Shown here piece after piece: positions 45,121 through 54,563 of a DNA stretch of 64,000 nt. The translations under genes and the position numbers were made by a program. A model generated the notes under the pieces. The model ran no database searches. It was not told the origin of the DNA and saw only the letters and a list, made by a program, of their open reading frames with translations. Numbering within the stretch: position 1 is the stretch's first letter; the number at the start of each line of letters is the position of its first letter. Origin of the DNA: Chitinophaga sp. CF118 (GTDB taxonomy: Bacteria > Bacteroidota > Bacteroidia > Chitinophagales > Chitinophagaceae); the NCBI RefSeq assembly GCF_900112615.1, contig NZ_FOMK01000003.1, positions 372,001-436,000 on the forward strand, read 5' to 3'.

Positions 45121-45151
45121 TTCGTATTATCAACCGCAATTAGTAATTTTG
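45121..45151 (+). promoter_or_regulatory. Promoter of the propeller adhesin gene
   Basis: TTCG at 45121-45124 and TAATTTTG at 45144-45151 are 19 bases apart, fitting the Bacteroidota -33/-7 pattern. Transcription would start near 45158, giving a leader of about 67 bases. Upstream, ACAATAT and ATATTGT (45072-45088) form a 7-bp inverted repeat. Confidence 0.65.
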
Positions 45152-45224
45152 CCCCTGTTTGTATTTAAGGACAATTATTCAGTATACCCTTTCAAAAGCA
45201 TTATCCCTTAGTTACCATCACTTT

Positions 45225-47903
45225 ATGTTTAGACTTTTACTGTTAACAGTTTGTTTTTCACTGCTCCTGTTTATTCGTTCTTTTTCCCAGGCTAGTTTTA
45301 CTGCCCCTGATACTGTGTGCGTTAATAGCCCTGTAAATATTCAGAATACTTCTGTTGGTGCATCTACGTACTTCTGGAATTTCTGTTCTGGCAGTCTGTA
45401 CGGTACACCCAAAATCACAAATCTTGGTAATGTAGGAGGGCAATTAAATATGCCTTCATTCCTGGCTACTGCAAAAGAGGGGAATAATTATTATGCTTTT
45501 GTTGTCAATTTCGGTGGTGGAACTGTAGTCAAATTAGCATATGGTACCAGTCTGCTGAATACACCTGTTGCTACTAATCTGGGTACTTTTGGGGGAGTTA
45601 TACCTCTTTATACGGAGGGCGTTCAGGTAGTACAGGATGTAAATGGATGGCATGTTATTGTAGTAGGTGGATCAACTTCAGCTAGTTCAAAAATTGTTAA
45701 GATTGATTTCGGCTCCTCTCTCGCCAATACTAATCCGGTGATCACTGATTGGGGTAATATTGGAGGAACCCTTTTTTATCCTCAGGACTTGTATATCGTT
45801 AAAGAGAATAATAACTGGTATGGATTAACTGTCAATAAGTTCAGTAATTCGGTCACCCGTTTTTCATTTGGAACAGATTTCAGTAACCCGCCAGTAGCTA
45901 CAAACTTTGGATCCCTGGGTAATCCGAGTGATCCGACAGGTATTTTTGCTATACAGGAAAATGGCAACTGGTATGTGTTTATTACAAATGAGTCGTCAAA
46001 CGAACTGATAAGGTATGATTTCGGAAGCTCTTTGGCAAATACACCTACCACCAGTAGTCTTGGTAATCCGGGTAATGTGCTGAATGGTCCGAGAGATCTT
46101 TGTATAATACACGATTGCGGAGGCATCTTTGCTTTAGCTATTAATCACTTTTCCAATGATCTTGTAAGGCTGGATTTTAACGGAGATATTACCACCACCT
46201 CTGCTACTGGTGTTTCGTTGGGAAATGGGGGGAACCTGAGTTTTCCTGTTTCTATTTCTACTATATTCAGAGAGGGAAACAGTTTATATGCGCTTATCAC
46301 TAATGTAGATAATAACACGCTTTCGAGGCTGGAATTTAACAGTTGTAATAATTCAAGTATTGCTTCTTCTACACTCATCACCGCACCACCTGTTACTTAT
46401 AACCAGGTGGGTACTTATACAGTGAACCTGCTTACGAATGAGTCATTACCTACACAAAGTACTTTCTGTAAAAATATAGTAGTAATGCCAGTTGTCACGC
46501 CGAAGTTGGGAAATGATACTACGATCTGCAATGGTATGTCATTGCAATTAGATGCTGGTGCAGGAGGTCTGCATTATTTGTGGAATACCGGTGCTACCAC
46601 ACAAAAAATTATAGCTTCATCATCCGGTACTTATAGTGTGATAGTGAATAATGGTGGTAGCTGTACAGGAAAGGATACCATTAAGATTACGGTATCCTCC
46701 CCAATGAGTCTGAATACACCTGTAGTGACCACTATTGATTGTGGAATACCATACGGGAAAATTGAAGTACATCCAACAGGCGGTACCCGGCCTTATACTT
46801 ACTATGTGAATGGTACAAACCGTAATCAGGATTCTGTTTACAGTAATCTCACAGTTGGCAGTTATACTGTGAGAGTGGTTGATTCAACAAACTGTGAGGT
46901 TTCAATGACACTTTCTGTTTACGAAAATACTGCTGGTATAATCAGAGCTACGGGTACAGGAACTGCGCCCAGCTGTTATGGTAAAACGGACGGAAGTATT
47001 GTTATACAAGTACAGAAAGGAATACCTCCTTTTGAATATGCGATTAAAGGACAGCCTTTCCAGACAACTTCTTCGTTTCCGGGCCTGGGACAAGGAACTT
47101 ACAGGATCTATATACGTAATGCTGTTTGTATTGATAGTGTGGATGTTCAGTTGATAGCACCGGCAGCTTTTAAAATTGGCGTAAATGCGATCAATGAAAT
47201 CTGTGAGCGGATGAACGGAAGTGTAGCTGTCTCTGCTGCTGGCGGTACTACTCCTTATAGTTTCTACTGGGATAATGTGCTGTTGAAAACATCAAATGTG
47301 TCTGGCCTTTCACAGGGGAGTTATGCATTAAGTGTGCGGGATGCCAACAGTTGCGGTGTAGATACCACTATTAACATCTATAACGTGATCATTCCGCCTG
47401 TTCACATCATGAATCATGATACTACTATCAACATTGGTGATGTTGTACAATTGAATGCAGTGAATGCAATAGATTATGAATGGACACCAGTAGACGGACT
47501 TAGTTGTACTGATTGTTCTTCACCTTTTGCAAAACCATTAAAGCCTGTTACCTATATTGTAAAGACTGTAACAGGATTGAATTGTATACCATCAGATACA
47601 ATTAGTATCAAATTAACTTATTATCGTTCACTCTATGCACCAAATGCTTTTTCTCCAAATGGAGATGGTCAGAATGATGTATTTCGTGTAAAGGGAAGGG
47701 GAGTAGCGATCTACAATTTAACTATATACAACCGCTGGGGACAACTAATTTACAAAACCAATGATATGAATACTGGTTGGAATGGTTTTTATCAGCACGA
47801 ACTACAACCAGTAGGAGCATATGTATATGCAGTGCAATATGCTTTCTATGGACAGGAATCGAATATGTTAACGCAGAAAGGAACGTTTACATTAATCAGA
47901 TAG
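45225..47903 (+). CDS. Large type IX-secreted adhesin: six-fold propeller, SprB repeats, gliding-motility C-terminal domain
   Basis: An 892-residue surface protein. The ATG at 45225 gives the signal peptide MFRLLLLTVCFSLLLFIRSFSQA; a TTG at 45159 would put 22 poor residues in front. Residues about 45-395 hold some six repeats of ~55 residues (NW-GL-VN, then RFDFGSSL-NTP and SLGN-GN), a likely beta-propeller. An Ig-type unit (LGNDTTICNGMSLQLDAG) and three SprB-type repeats (GGTRPYTYYV, GIPPFEYAI, GGTTPYSFYW) follow. The last ~90 residues are the type B sorting domain (APNAFSPNGDGQNDVFRVKG, NRWGQLIYKT). It should stick to surfaces or polymers during gliding; the ligand is unknown. Confidence 0.92.
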   Translation: MFRLLLLTVCFSLLLFIRSFSQASFTAPDTVCVNSPVNIQNTSVGASTYFWNFCSGSLYGTPKITNLGNVGGQLNMPSFLATAKEGNNYYAFVVNFGGGTVVKLAYGTSLLNTPVATNLGTFGGVIPLYTEGVQVVQDVNGWHVIVVGGSTSASSKIVKIDFGSSLANTNPVITDWGNIGGTLFYPQDLYIVKENNNWYGLTVNKFSNSVTRFSFGTDFSNPPVATNFGSLGNPSDPTGIFAIQENGNWYVFITNESSNELIRYDFGSSLANTPTTSSLGNPGNVLNGPRDLCIIHDCGGIFALAINHFSNDLVRLDFNGDITTTSATGVSLGNGGNLSFPVSISTIFREGNSLYALITNVDNNTLSRLEFNSCNNSSIASSTLITAPPVTYNQVGTYTVNLLTNESLPTQSTFCKNIVVMPVVTPKLGNDTTICNGMSLQLDAGAGGLHYLWNTGATTQKIIASSSGTYSVIVNNGGSCTGKDTIKITVSSPMSLNTPVVTTIDCGIPYGKIEVHPTGGTRPYTYYVNGTNRNQDSVYSNLTVGSYTVRVVDSTNCEVSMTLSVYENTAGIIRATGTGTAPSCYGKTDGSIVIQVQKGIPPFEYAIKGQPFQTTSSFPGLGQGTYRIYIRNAVCIDSVDVQLIAPAAFKIGVNAINEICERMNGSVAVSAAGGTTPYSFYWDNVLLKTSNVSGLSQGSYALSVRDANSCGVDTTINIYNVIIPPVHIMNHDTTINIGDVVQLNAVNAIDYEWTPVDGLSCTDCSSPFAKPLKPVTYIVKTVTGLNCIPSDTISIKLTYYRSLYAPNAFSPNGDGQNDVFRVKGRGVAIYNLTIYNRWGQLIYKTNDMNTGWNGFYQHELQPVGAYVYAVQYAFYGQESNMLTQKGTFTLIR

Positions 47904-47940
47904 TAAGGAAAGCACCAGAGAGATCTGGTCGCCAGTTATC

Positions 47941-47984
47941 CATAAAATAAAAGCCGTCCCATTTGAGACGGCTTTTATTTTATG
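47941..47984. terminator. Bidirectional terminator with an 18-bp perfect stem
   Basis: CATAAAATAAAAGCCGTC at 47941-47958 pairs without mismatch with 47967-47984 over an eight-base loop. The A/T-rich outer stem supplies the T tract for both directions. It lies between the convergent adhesin and thioredoxin genes and shares its CATAAAATAAAA edge with the hairpin at 58098-58166. Confidence 0.88.
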
Positions 47985-47997
47985 ATGTGTTTCCTTA

Positions 47998-48315
47998 TTA
48001 AAGATTAGTCTGTATTTTCTTTTCCAAAACTGATCTTGGAGCAGCACCAACCTGTTTGTCAACTACCTGGCCATCTTTAATAAAAAGGATAGCAGGAATG
48101 CTGGTGATACCATAGTTGATAGAGAGCTGCGGATTCTGATCCACGTTTACTTTACCTACATTTACTTTACCTGCGTAATCTTTAGACAGTTCTTCGATAA
48201 CCGGACCAATAGCGCGACAAGGACCACACCACTCTGCCCAGAAATCTATCACGCTCAATTTATCTGAGCTTAACACTTCCGTCTGGAAGTTCGAATCTGT
48301 GAATTCTAATGCCAT
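47998..48315 (-). CDS. trxA: Thioredoxin
   Basis: A 105-residue cytoplasmic thioredoxin that reduces protein disulfides. The active site is WCGPC (Cys30, Cys33), with the buried Asp near DFWAEW and the cis-Pro in TSIPAIL. It is the natural electron donor for enzymes such as the MsrC encoded at 5738-6217. On the minus strand TATATTCG (48380 to 48373), 57 bases before the ATG, is a likely -7 element. It stands alone between adhesin and dnaE. Confidence 0.97.
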   Translation of the reverse strand: MALEFTDSNFQTEVLSSDKLSVIDFWAEWCGPCRAIGPVIEELSKDYAGKVNVGKVNVDQNPQLSINYGITSIPAILFIKDGQVVDKQVGAAPRSVLEKKIQTNL

Positions 48316-48447
48316 GATATTTTAATTTATGATTATTGTTACATGTTTCGTTTAATACTTCAAGAATTAAACCGAATATATTTACTGCTCTTTTGACAGA
48401 GCCATTTTAATCAGATACAGCCTGCAAGGTAGCGCTTTTTTGATCCC

Positions 48448-51400
48448 CTACTTATTGATAGTTTCTATATAAATATCGATATCCCGCTGTTGGGTCAGAT
48501 AGTGCGCCAGCTCATCATTCATCTCAATATGCTTATTGAATGTGTGCAGTTTTACGGCCATATCTTTGTCCCTGTCTATCAACTGAAGATATAACTCGCT
48601 GGCTCCTGGATACTTGGCAATGTTATCGCAGATAAAATCTACAAACTCACGGGTAATGAACTTAGGCATAGTTACCAACCCTATCTTCTTGGTATGCGTT
48701 TTCTTTACTTCCTGCAACAGCTGGATGCTGCCTACTTTGAACTCATATTCGGCGTCATTGAAACGTTTGGCCTTAAATCCACCATTTATAAACAGGCAAA
48801 GCCCTGTTTTGAGGTAGGGGGCAAAGCGAATAAAGTCCTCACTCCACAGGGCAAATTCGAATTTACCGCTGTAATCCTCAATGGTCATAATGCCAAATTG
48901 GCGGTTGTTCCGGGATATCCTTTCCTGGGCACCGGTAACGTATACAGCCAACCGGAAATTCCTTTCTCTTCCCGCACGGGCATTACCTGGAGTTGACAAG
49001 TCGGCATTGTATTCCACCAGGTCCTGCACGGTATTCATATTATAGAACCGGCTCTCAAAACGGTAATCATCCAGTGGATGTCCCGAAATGTAAATCCCGG
49101 TCACCTCTCTTTCATTGTTCAGCTTCAGGATCAGCGGCCACGGATCACAAGGTGGGATCTTAGGTGGTTCCACATCCGGTAAATCATCTGCGCCAAACAG
49201 GCTGCCTACTGAACTGGAGCCTGCAGATACCTGGTTACCAAATTTTACGATCTTGTCCAGGCCGGTGGTCACATCATTTTCCGGTTTGTAGAAGTATTGG
49301 GCACGGTGAAGAGCCGGGAAGCAGTCAAATGCTCCTGACATAGCCAGGGCCTCCAGCGATTTCTTATTAACAGCACGTTGATTTACCCTTTTGATCATCT
49401 CAAAGATGTTCTGGTAAGGGCCGTTCTTTCTTTCTTCCAGGATGTTATCTACCGCGTTTTCACCCACACCTTTTAAACCGGCCATACCAAAACGGATCTG
49501 TCCTTGTTTATTCACCGCAAAGCCTTTGAAAGACTCGTTTACATCAGGTGGTAATACGTCGATTCCCATCCTTTTAGCTTCCTCCATGAAGAAGGTGATT
49601 TTTTCTATATTGCTGGCGCAGTTCAGTACTGACGCCATATATTCTGCAGGGTAGTGGGCTTTCAGATAACCGGTCTGGTATGCTACGAATGCATAACAGG
49701 TGGAGTGGGATTTGTTGAAGGCATAGGATGCGAATGCCTCCCAGTCGGTCCAGATCTTATCACAGATTTTCAGGTCATGCCCATTGGCGGCACAACCTTC
49801 CATGAATTGTTTCTTCATTTTATCCATCACCGCCTTCTGTTTCTTACCCATCGCTTTACGCAGTACGTCGGCATCTCCTTTGGAGAAGTTGGCGAGTTTC
49901 TGACTCAGCAACATCAGCTGTTCCTGATATACAGTAATCCCGTAGGTATCGTTGAGGTATTCCTCCAATTCCGGCAGGTCGTACACTGTTTCTTCCAGTC
50001 CGAGTTTACGTTTGATAAACAGTGGTATGTACTCTATCGGACCCGGGCGGTACAAGGCGTTCATGGCGATGAGGTCATCGAACCTGTCCGGTTTCAGTTC
50101 ACGCAGGTATTTCTGCATTCCGGGCGACTCGAACTGGAACGTAGCGTTCGTTTCGCCTTTCTGATACAATTCATATGTTTTAGCATCATCCAGTGGGATA
50201 TCATCAATCACGATTTCTATCCCGTGATTCATTTTTATCAGTTCCAGCGCTCCTTTGATAATGGTGAGGGTCTTAAGACCCAGGAAGTCCATTTTGATAA
50301 CGCCGGCACTTTCAATGATACTTCCTTCAAACTGGGTAACCAGAAGGTCGGAATCTTTGGCGGTGGATACAGGAATCAGGTCGTAGAGATCCTGCGGCGC
50401 AATGATAATTCCCGCCGCGTGGATCCCGGTATTACGCACAGAACCTTCCAATACACAGGCTTCACGCAGTACTTCTGCCTGGAGATCATCTCCCTTGATC
50501 AGTTCCCTTAGCTTTTTCACATTCTCCATATCTTCCGGCCCCAAACCTTCTTTTTCCACAAGGCTTTTATCACCATCCAACGGTGCGTTGAAGAGGCGGG
50601 CAAGCTGGATACCCGGTTTGTCCGGTACCATCTTGGCGAGGATATTGGATTCTATCAATGGCAGGTCCATTACACGGGCCACATCCTTGATACTCATTTT
50701 GGCCGCCATGGTACCATAGGTAATGATCTGTGCTACCTGGTTCTTGCCATATTTCTGTACAACGTAGTCAATTACTTTCTGCCGGCCTTCATCATCAAAG
50801 TCTGTATCTATATCCGGCATACTTTTACGTTCCGGATTCAGGAAACGCTCAAACAGCAGGTTGTATTTAATAGGATCTATATTGGTGATACCGATACAGT
50901 AGGCCACAGCAGAACCTGCTGCAGATCCACGGCCAGGACCTATGAATACGCCGAGGTCACGCCCTGCCTTGATAAAGTCTGATACAATGAGGAAGTAACC
51001 GGCAAATCCCATCTTTTCGATAACGTCCAGTTCGAAGTTTATTCTTTCCTCTGCTTCCGGTGTTAATGGATCGTAACGTTTACGGGCACCTTCCATGGTG
51101 ATGTGACGCAGATACTGATCCTGTGTGAAGAAACCTGCAGGAATCGGGAAGTTGGGCAGCAGAATGTCTCTTTTGAGATCCAGCAGTTCCACCTTATCCA
51201 CGATCTCATTGGTATTATCAATGGCCTGTGGCAGGTCACTGAACAGTTTGCTCATCTCTTCCGTTGTCTTGAAATAGAACTGGTCGTTATAGAAGGCAAA
51301 ACGTCTGTTTTTCACAGCCACATCATCGTCAGAAAAATCCTTGTTGGTAGGAGTGCTCTTTTTCTCACCGGTATTAATACAAAGAAGAATATCGTGCGCA

Positions 51401-52083
51401 TTGGCATCAGCCTGATCAACATAATGGGAGTCGTTGGAGGCGATGATTTTCACATTATGTTTGGTGGCAAATTTCAGCAGTGATTCATTTACTTTTTCCT
51501 GTTCGGGAATTCCGTGACGCTGCATTTCAACGTAGTAATCCTCTCCAAAAATATCCAGCCACCATTTGAACTCTTCTTCACCGGCCTCTTCTCCTTTTTT
51601 CAGGATAGTTCTCGGCACAGAGGCTCCCAGGCAGCACGTAGTAGCTATCAGCCCTTCATGATATTGAACAATCAGTTCTTTATCAATACGGGGATATTTA
51701 CCATACAGCCCTTCCATATAACCCAGGGAACATAATTTGATAAGATTACGATATCCTTTGTCGTTCTTTGCCAGCAATACCTGGTGATTACGGATATCCT
51801 TTTCTTCACGTGTAAAGGCACGTTTAAAACGGTTCTCTACCACATAGAATTCACAGCCTACAATCGGCTTCACTTTCAATCGCTTATCCTTGGGATCTTC
51901 CGGGTTCAATTTATTATTGTAGGCTTCTGCCACAAACTGGAATACGCCGAACATGTTTCCGTGATCTGTGATAGCAAGAGCCGGCTGATTGCTGGACATC
52001 GCTTTCTTGTACAGGGATTTAATGTCTGCCGCACCATCCAGCAGGGAGTATTGAGTATGAACGTGTAAGTGAGAGAATACCAT
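48448..52083 (-). CDS. dnaE: DNA polymerase III subunit alpha
   Basis: A 1211-residue replicative polymerase catalytic subunit. The N-terminal PHP domain opens FSHLHVHTQYSLLDGAADI and has AITDHGNMFG. The polymerase core carries FIGPGRGSAAGSAVAYCIGI and the catalytic acidic motif PDIDTDFDDEGR. A beta-clamp/OB region follows near the C-terminus (VYVTGAQERISRNN, MTIEDYSGKFEFALW). The length is normal for a DnaE1 type. On the minus strand TATCCTTG (52115 to 52108), 24 bases before the ATG, is a likely -7 element. Long open frames on the opposite strand are shadows of it. Confidence 0.97.
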   Translation of the reverse strand: MVFSHLHVHTQYSLLDGAADIKSLYKKAMSSNQPALAITDHGNMFGVFQFVAEAYNNKLNPEDPKDKRLKVKPIVGCEFYVVENRFKRAFTREEKDIRNHQVLLAKNDKGYRNLIKLCSLGYMEGLYGKYPRIDKELIVQYHEGLIATTCCLGASVPRTILKKGEEAGEEEFKWWLDIFGEDYYVEMQRHGIPEQEKVNESLLKFATKHNVKIIASNDSHYVDQADANAHDILLCINTGEKKSTPTNKDFSDDDVAVKNRRFAFYNDQFYFKTTEEMSKLFSDLPQAIDNTNEIVDKVELLDLKRDILLPNFPIPAGFFTQDQYLRHITMEGARKRYDPLTPEAEERINFELDVIEKMGFAGYFLIVSDFIKAGRDLGVFIGPGRGSAAGSAVAYCIGITNIDPIKYNLLFERFLNPERKSMPDIDTDFDDEGRQKVIDYVVQKYGKNQVAQIITYGTMAAKMSIKDVARVMDLPLIESNILAKMVPDKPGIQLARLFNAPLDGDKSLVEKEGLGPEDMENVKKLRELIKGDDLQAEVLREACVLEGSVRNTGIHAAGIIIAPQDLYDLIPVSTAKDSDLLVTQFEGSIIESAGVIKMDFLGLKTLTIIKGALELIKMNHGIEIVIDDIPLDDAKTYELYQKGETNATFQFESPGMQKYLRELKPDRFDDLIAMNALYRPGPIEYIPLFIKRKLGLEETVYDLPELEEYLNDTYGITVYQEQLMLLSQKLANFSKGDADVLRKAMGKKQKAVMDKMKKQFMEGCAANGHDLKICDKIWTDWEAFASYAFNKSHSTCYAFVAYQTGYLKAHYPAEYMASVLNCASNIEKITFFMEEAKRMGIDVLPPDVNESFKGFAVNKQGQIRFGMAGLKGVGENAVDNILEERKNGPYQNIFEMIKRVNQRAVNKKSLEALAMSGAFDCFPALHRAQYFYKPENDVTTGLDKIVKFGNQVSAGSSSVGSLFGADDLPDVEPPKIPPCDPWPLILKLNNEREVTGIYISGHPLDDYRFESRFYNMNTVQDLVEYNADLSTPGNARAGRERNFRLAVYVTGAQERISRNNRQFGIMTIEDYSGKFEFALWSEDFIRFAPYLKTGLCLFINGGFKAKRFNDAEYEFKVGSIQLLQEVKKTHTKKIGLVTMPKFITREFVDFICDNIAKYPGASELYLQLIDRDKDMAVKLHTFNKHIEMNDELAHYLTQQRDIDIYIETINK

Positions 52084-52208
52084 TTCGCAAAAGTCCGATA
52101 TTTAGAGCAAGGATAAAAATCGAAGGATTGTAAATTATCCACAATAGTGCAAAACGTAGGGTAACCCTGAGATGTAATCCTGATATTAAGAAAAACGATT
52201 ATTTTTAG

Positions 52209-52216
52209 TACCTTGG
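52209..52216 (+). promoter_or_regulatory. Possible -7 element TACCTTGG for the NlpC/P60 lipoprotein
   Basis: TACCTTGG differs from TAnnTTTG at one position and lies 27 bases before the ATG at 52244. No clear -33 box was seen. Confidence 0.35.
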
Positions 52217-52243
52217 CTCAAATTTTTTTAACAAGCAGGGATT

Positions 52244-52867
52244 ATGGCAAGAAAAGAACATTTATGGCTGATGATAATCATGTGTGGGCTTATGGCAAGT
52301 GCTTGTTCTTCTCTTAAAAAAACCAGCAATACTGCTCGTAGCAACAGTCAGGGGCAGTTCCTGGAAGGTTTCACCACTTCCACAGCTTTCAAAGCTCCCA
52401 CTGTGAAACTGAAAGTTACATCAACCGGTACTACAGTCGAAAGCGCACAATTGTGGCAATTCAAATATGCACAGCTGCTGGATGTACCTGTAGAAAAGGT
52501 AACGAACATGCAATTGTATGGTTTTATTGAAGACTGGTACGGTACACCTTACCGGCTTGGTGGAAAAAACAAAGACGGTATAGACTGTTCTGCTTTCAGT
52601 AATACATTACTTACTACCGTATTCAGGGCTTCTTCTTCGGGAACTTCCTCCCAATTATATCAAAAGGCTAAGAAACTCAACGACTACCAGATGAGGGAAG
52701 GGGATCTCGTTTTCTTCAAAATTAATCAGAATAACGTATCCCATGTTGGCGTTTACCTTACCAATGACAGGTTTGTACATGCTTCTACCAGTTCAGGTGT
52801 AATGATCAGCGATCTGAATGAACCTTACTGGAAAAAGTATTATGCCGGGGGAGGTAGAGTAGAATAG
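52244..52867 (+). CDS. NlpC/P60 (C40) cell-wall peptidase lipoprotein
   Basis: A 207-residue predicted lipoprotein (LMASAC, Cys21). The C-terminal ~110 residues are an NlpC/P60 domain with catalytic Cys115 (GIDCSAF), His167 (VSHVGVYL) and His179 (RFVHAS). The glycine motif YRLGGKNKDG before the Cys is typical. Such enzymes cut peptide bonds in peptidoglycan stems, here from the periplasmic side of an envelope membrane. The length resembles the Spr/MepS type. The gene precedes FkbM after 47 bases on the same strand, but the functional link is weak. Confidence 0.93.
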   Translation: MARKEHLWLMIIMCGLMASACSSLKKTSNTARSNSQGQFLEGFTTSTAFKAPTVKLKVTSTGTTVESAQLWQFKYAQLLDVPVEKVTNMQLYGFIEDWYGTPYRLGGKNKDGIDCSAFSNTLLTTVFRASSSGTSSQLYQKAKKLNDYQMREGDLVFFKINQNNVSHVGVYLTNDRFVHASTSSGVMISDLNEPYWKKYYAGGGRVE

Positions 52868-52914
52868 GCCTGAAGTTTGTACATTAGCGCGCTATAAATC
52901 AGATAATTATTATC

Positions 52915-53679
52915 ATGTCATTGAAAAATAAATTGCTTTTCTGGAAGCTGAAACTCATCAACCGGAGTGGAGATCAACTGAAAATCAAACGTGTAAAACT
53001 GCATAACAGTACTGTAACATTCAGGAAAGGGGAAGAAGTATTACATGCATATCGGGAAATATACAGGGATGGGATCTACACCTTTCCTTCATCTTCTGCA
53101 ACACCACTTATTTTAGATTGTGGAGCACATATAGGAATGAGTGTTATTTTTTTTAAACAATTATTCCCATCCAGCCGGATTGTTGCCTTTGAACCGGATC
53201 AGGAGAGTTTTGACCTGTTAAAGGAGAATGCCAGCCAGTTTAAAGACATTACTCTTGTACAGAAAGCTGTTTGGATCCATAATAACGGTGTCAGCTTTGA
53301 GCAAACTGGAGATATGTCCAGCCATATCAATGAAAGTGTAACTACTGCTGTAAAAACGCCTAGTGCGCGTTTATACGATTATCTCGATCAACCTGTAGAT
53401 ATGCTGAAAATGGATATCGAAGGAGCGGAGATTGATGTACTGCTGGATTGTAAAGACCGTCTTCACAATGTGAAAAATATGTTCGTGGAATTTCACGGAC
53501 GGGCAAATGATCCTGAAAAACTACAAACCTTATTATCCATTTTCCGTGATTGCAAACTGGATTATTATATTAAACCGGCAAATGATTGGGCTCCTCTACC
53601 TTTCATGCACATGAAAATGGAAAATACATGGGAAGTTCAGCTGAATATTTTCTGTAAAAAAGCAGATACCTCATTATGA
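52915..53679 (+). CDS. FkbM-family methyltransferase
   Basis: A 254-residue SAM-dependent methyltransferase of the FkbM group, which methylates hydroxyls of sugars and polyketides. The SAM-binding motif is LILDCGAHIGMS near 65-76, then VAFEPDQESFDLLKENAS. The conserved acid stretch MLKMDIEGAEIDVL is present, and the short end LFVEF-H is visible as NMFVEFHGRA. It overlaps the next gene by four bases (ATGA), so both are translationally coupled. In this glycan cluster it probably methylates a surface sugar. Confidence 0.9.
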   Translation: MSLKNKLLFWKLKLINRSGDQLKIKRVKLHNSTVTFRKGEEVLHAYREIYRDGIYTFPSSSATPLILDCGAHIGMSVIFFKQLFPSSRIVAFEPDQESFDLLKENASQFKDITLVQKAVWIHNNGVSFEQTGDMSSHINESVTTAVKTPSARLYDYLDQPVDMLKMDIEGAEIDVLLDCKDRLHNVKNMFVEFHGRANDPEKLQTLLSIFRDCKLDYYIKPANDWAPLPFMHMKMENTWEVQLNIFCKKADTSL

Positions 53680-54563
53680 TATCTGTTATTATCTGCTCTG
53701 CAAATGCTGCCCGTGCTGCAGATGTAACCCGGAATATCACTGCCACCATTGGGGTGCCACATGAACTAATCGTAATAGATAATGCGAAAGCACTGGGCGG
53801 AATGTGTGCGGGAAATAATGCAGGGGCGCAAAGAGCCGTATATGATATTTGCTGCTTTGTACATGATGATGTGGCCTTCCTTACGAACGACTGGGGCACA
53901 CGGGTAATCGCTCATTTTAATGAAGATGAGCAACTGGCATTGATTGGCCTGGCCGGCAGCCGTTATAAAAGTAAAACACTTTCCGGCTGGTATACGGGGC
54001 TGCAGGAGGCTGACTGCTGTAATATTTATCAGCGTAAAAAGAATGGAAAAGACAGACAGTTTTATATGCGCCCGGAAGGAATGGAAGGGAAATCCGTACA
54101 GGTAAAAACGTTGGATGGTGTATGGTTATGCATGCGAAAACAGGTATGGCAAAAACATCCCTTTAACAGTGAAAGGTTGAATGGATTCCATTTTTATGAT
54201 CTGGATATCAGTCTGCGGGTTTCATCTTTCTACAAAGTATCAGTGGTATACGATGTGGATGTATCGCATTTTTCGAAAGGTAATTTTGGTGATGAGTGGG
54301 TGCTGGGTGCTATCAATTTCCACGAAAATGTAAATAAGGTAACACTACCCTGTAGTGTAGACGGCGTTATATCTCCGCAATGGGAATCAGCTGTGATTCG
54401 TGCCTGGTTGCGTCGCTTAAGCATTGAAAAGATTTCCTTTAAAAACAAGAAACTGTGGTGCCGTGCTGCCGGTGCATCCGGTTTAAAAGAGATCCTCCCA
54501 TTTTATTTTAACTTCTACAAACGGTTGAAAGTAAGGTTACGTCGCGCTATAAAAGGTTCTTAA
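53676..54563 (+). CDS. GT2-type glycosyltransferase-like protein
   Basis: A 295-residue protein with a GT-A fold of the GT2 type. The N-terminal ISVIICSANAARAADVTRNI and ELIVIDNAKALGG are the nucleotide-binding half. VHDDVAF takes the place of the metal-binding DxD. GVWLCMRKQVW with FHFYDLDISLRV resembles the acceptor-side helix of rhamnosyl or galactosyl transferases. It starts inside the stop codon of the FkbM gene. Its end overlaps the convergent flippase by 17 bases. Donor and acceptor are unknown. Confidence 0.82.
   Translation: MISVIICSANAARAADVTRNITATIGVPHELIVIDNAKALGGMCAGNNAGAQRAVYDICCFVHDDVAFLTNDWGTRVIAHFNEDEQLALIGLAGSRYKSKTLSGWYTGLQEADCCNIYQRKKNGKDRQFYMRPEGMEGKSVQVKTLDGVWLCMRKQVWQKHPFNSERLNGFHFYDLDISLRVSSFYKVSVVYDVDVSHFSKGNFGDEWVLGAINFHENVNKVTLPCSVDGVISPQWESAVIRAWLRRLSIEKISFKNKKLWCRAAGASGLKEILPFYFNFYKRLKVRLRRAIKGS

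Noticed and set aside
45159..45224. TTG start of the propeller adhesin
   Set aside because: It puts 22 residues in front of a perfect signal peptide that begins at the ATG at 45225.
49654..50511. 285-codon open frame on the plus strand opposite dnaE
   Set aside because: It lies fully inside the dnaE coding region on the opposite strand and has low-complexity composition expected for a shadow frame.
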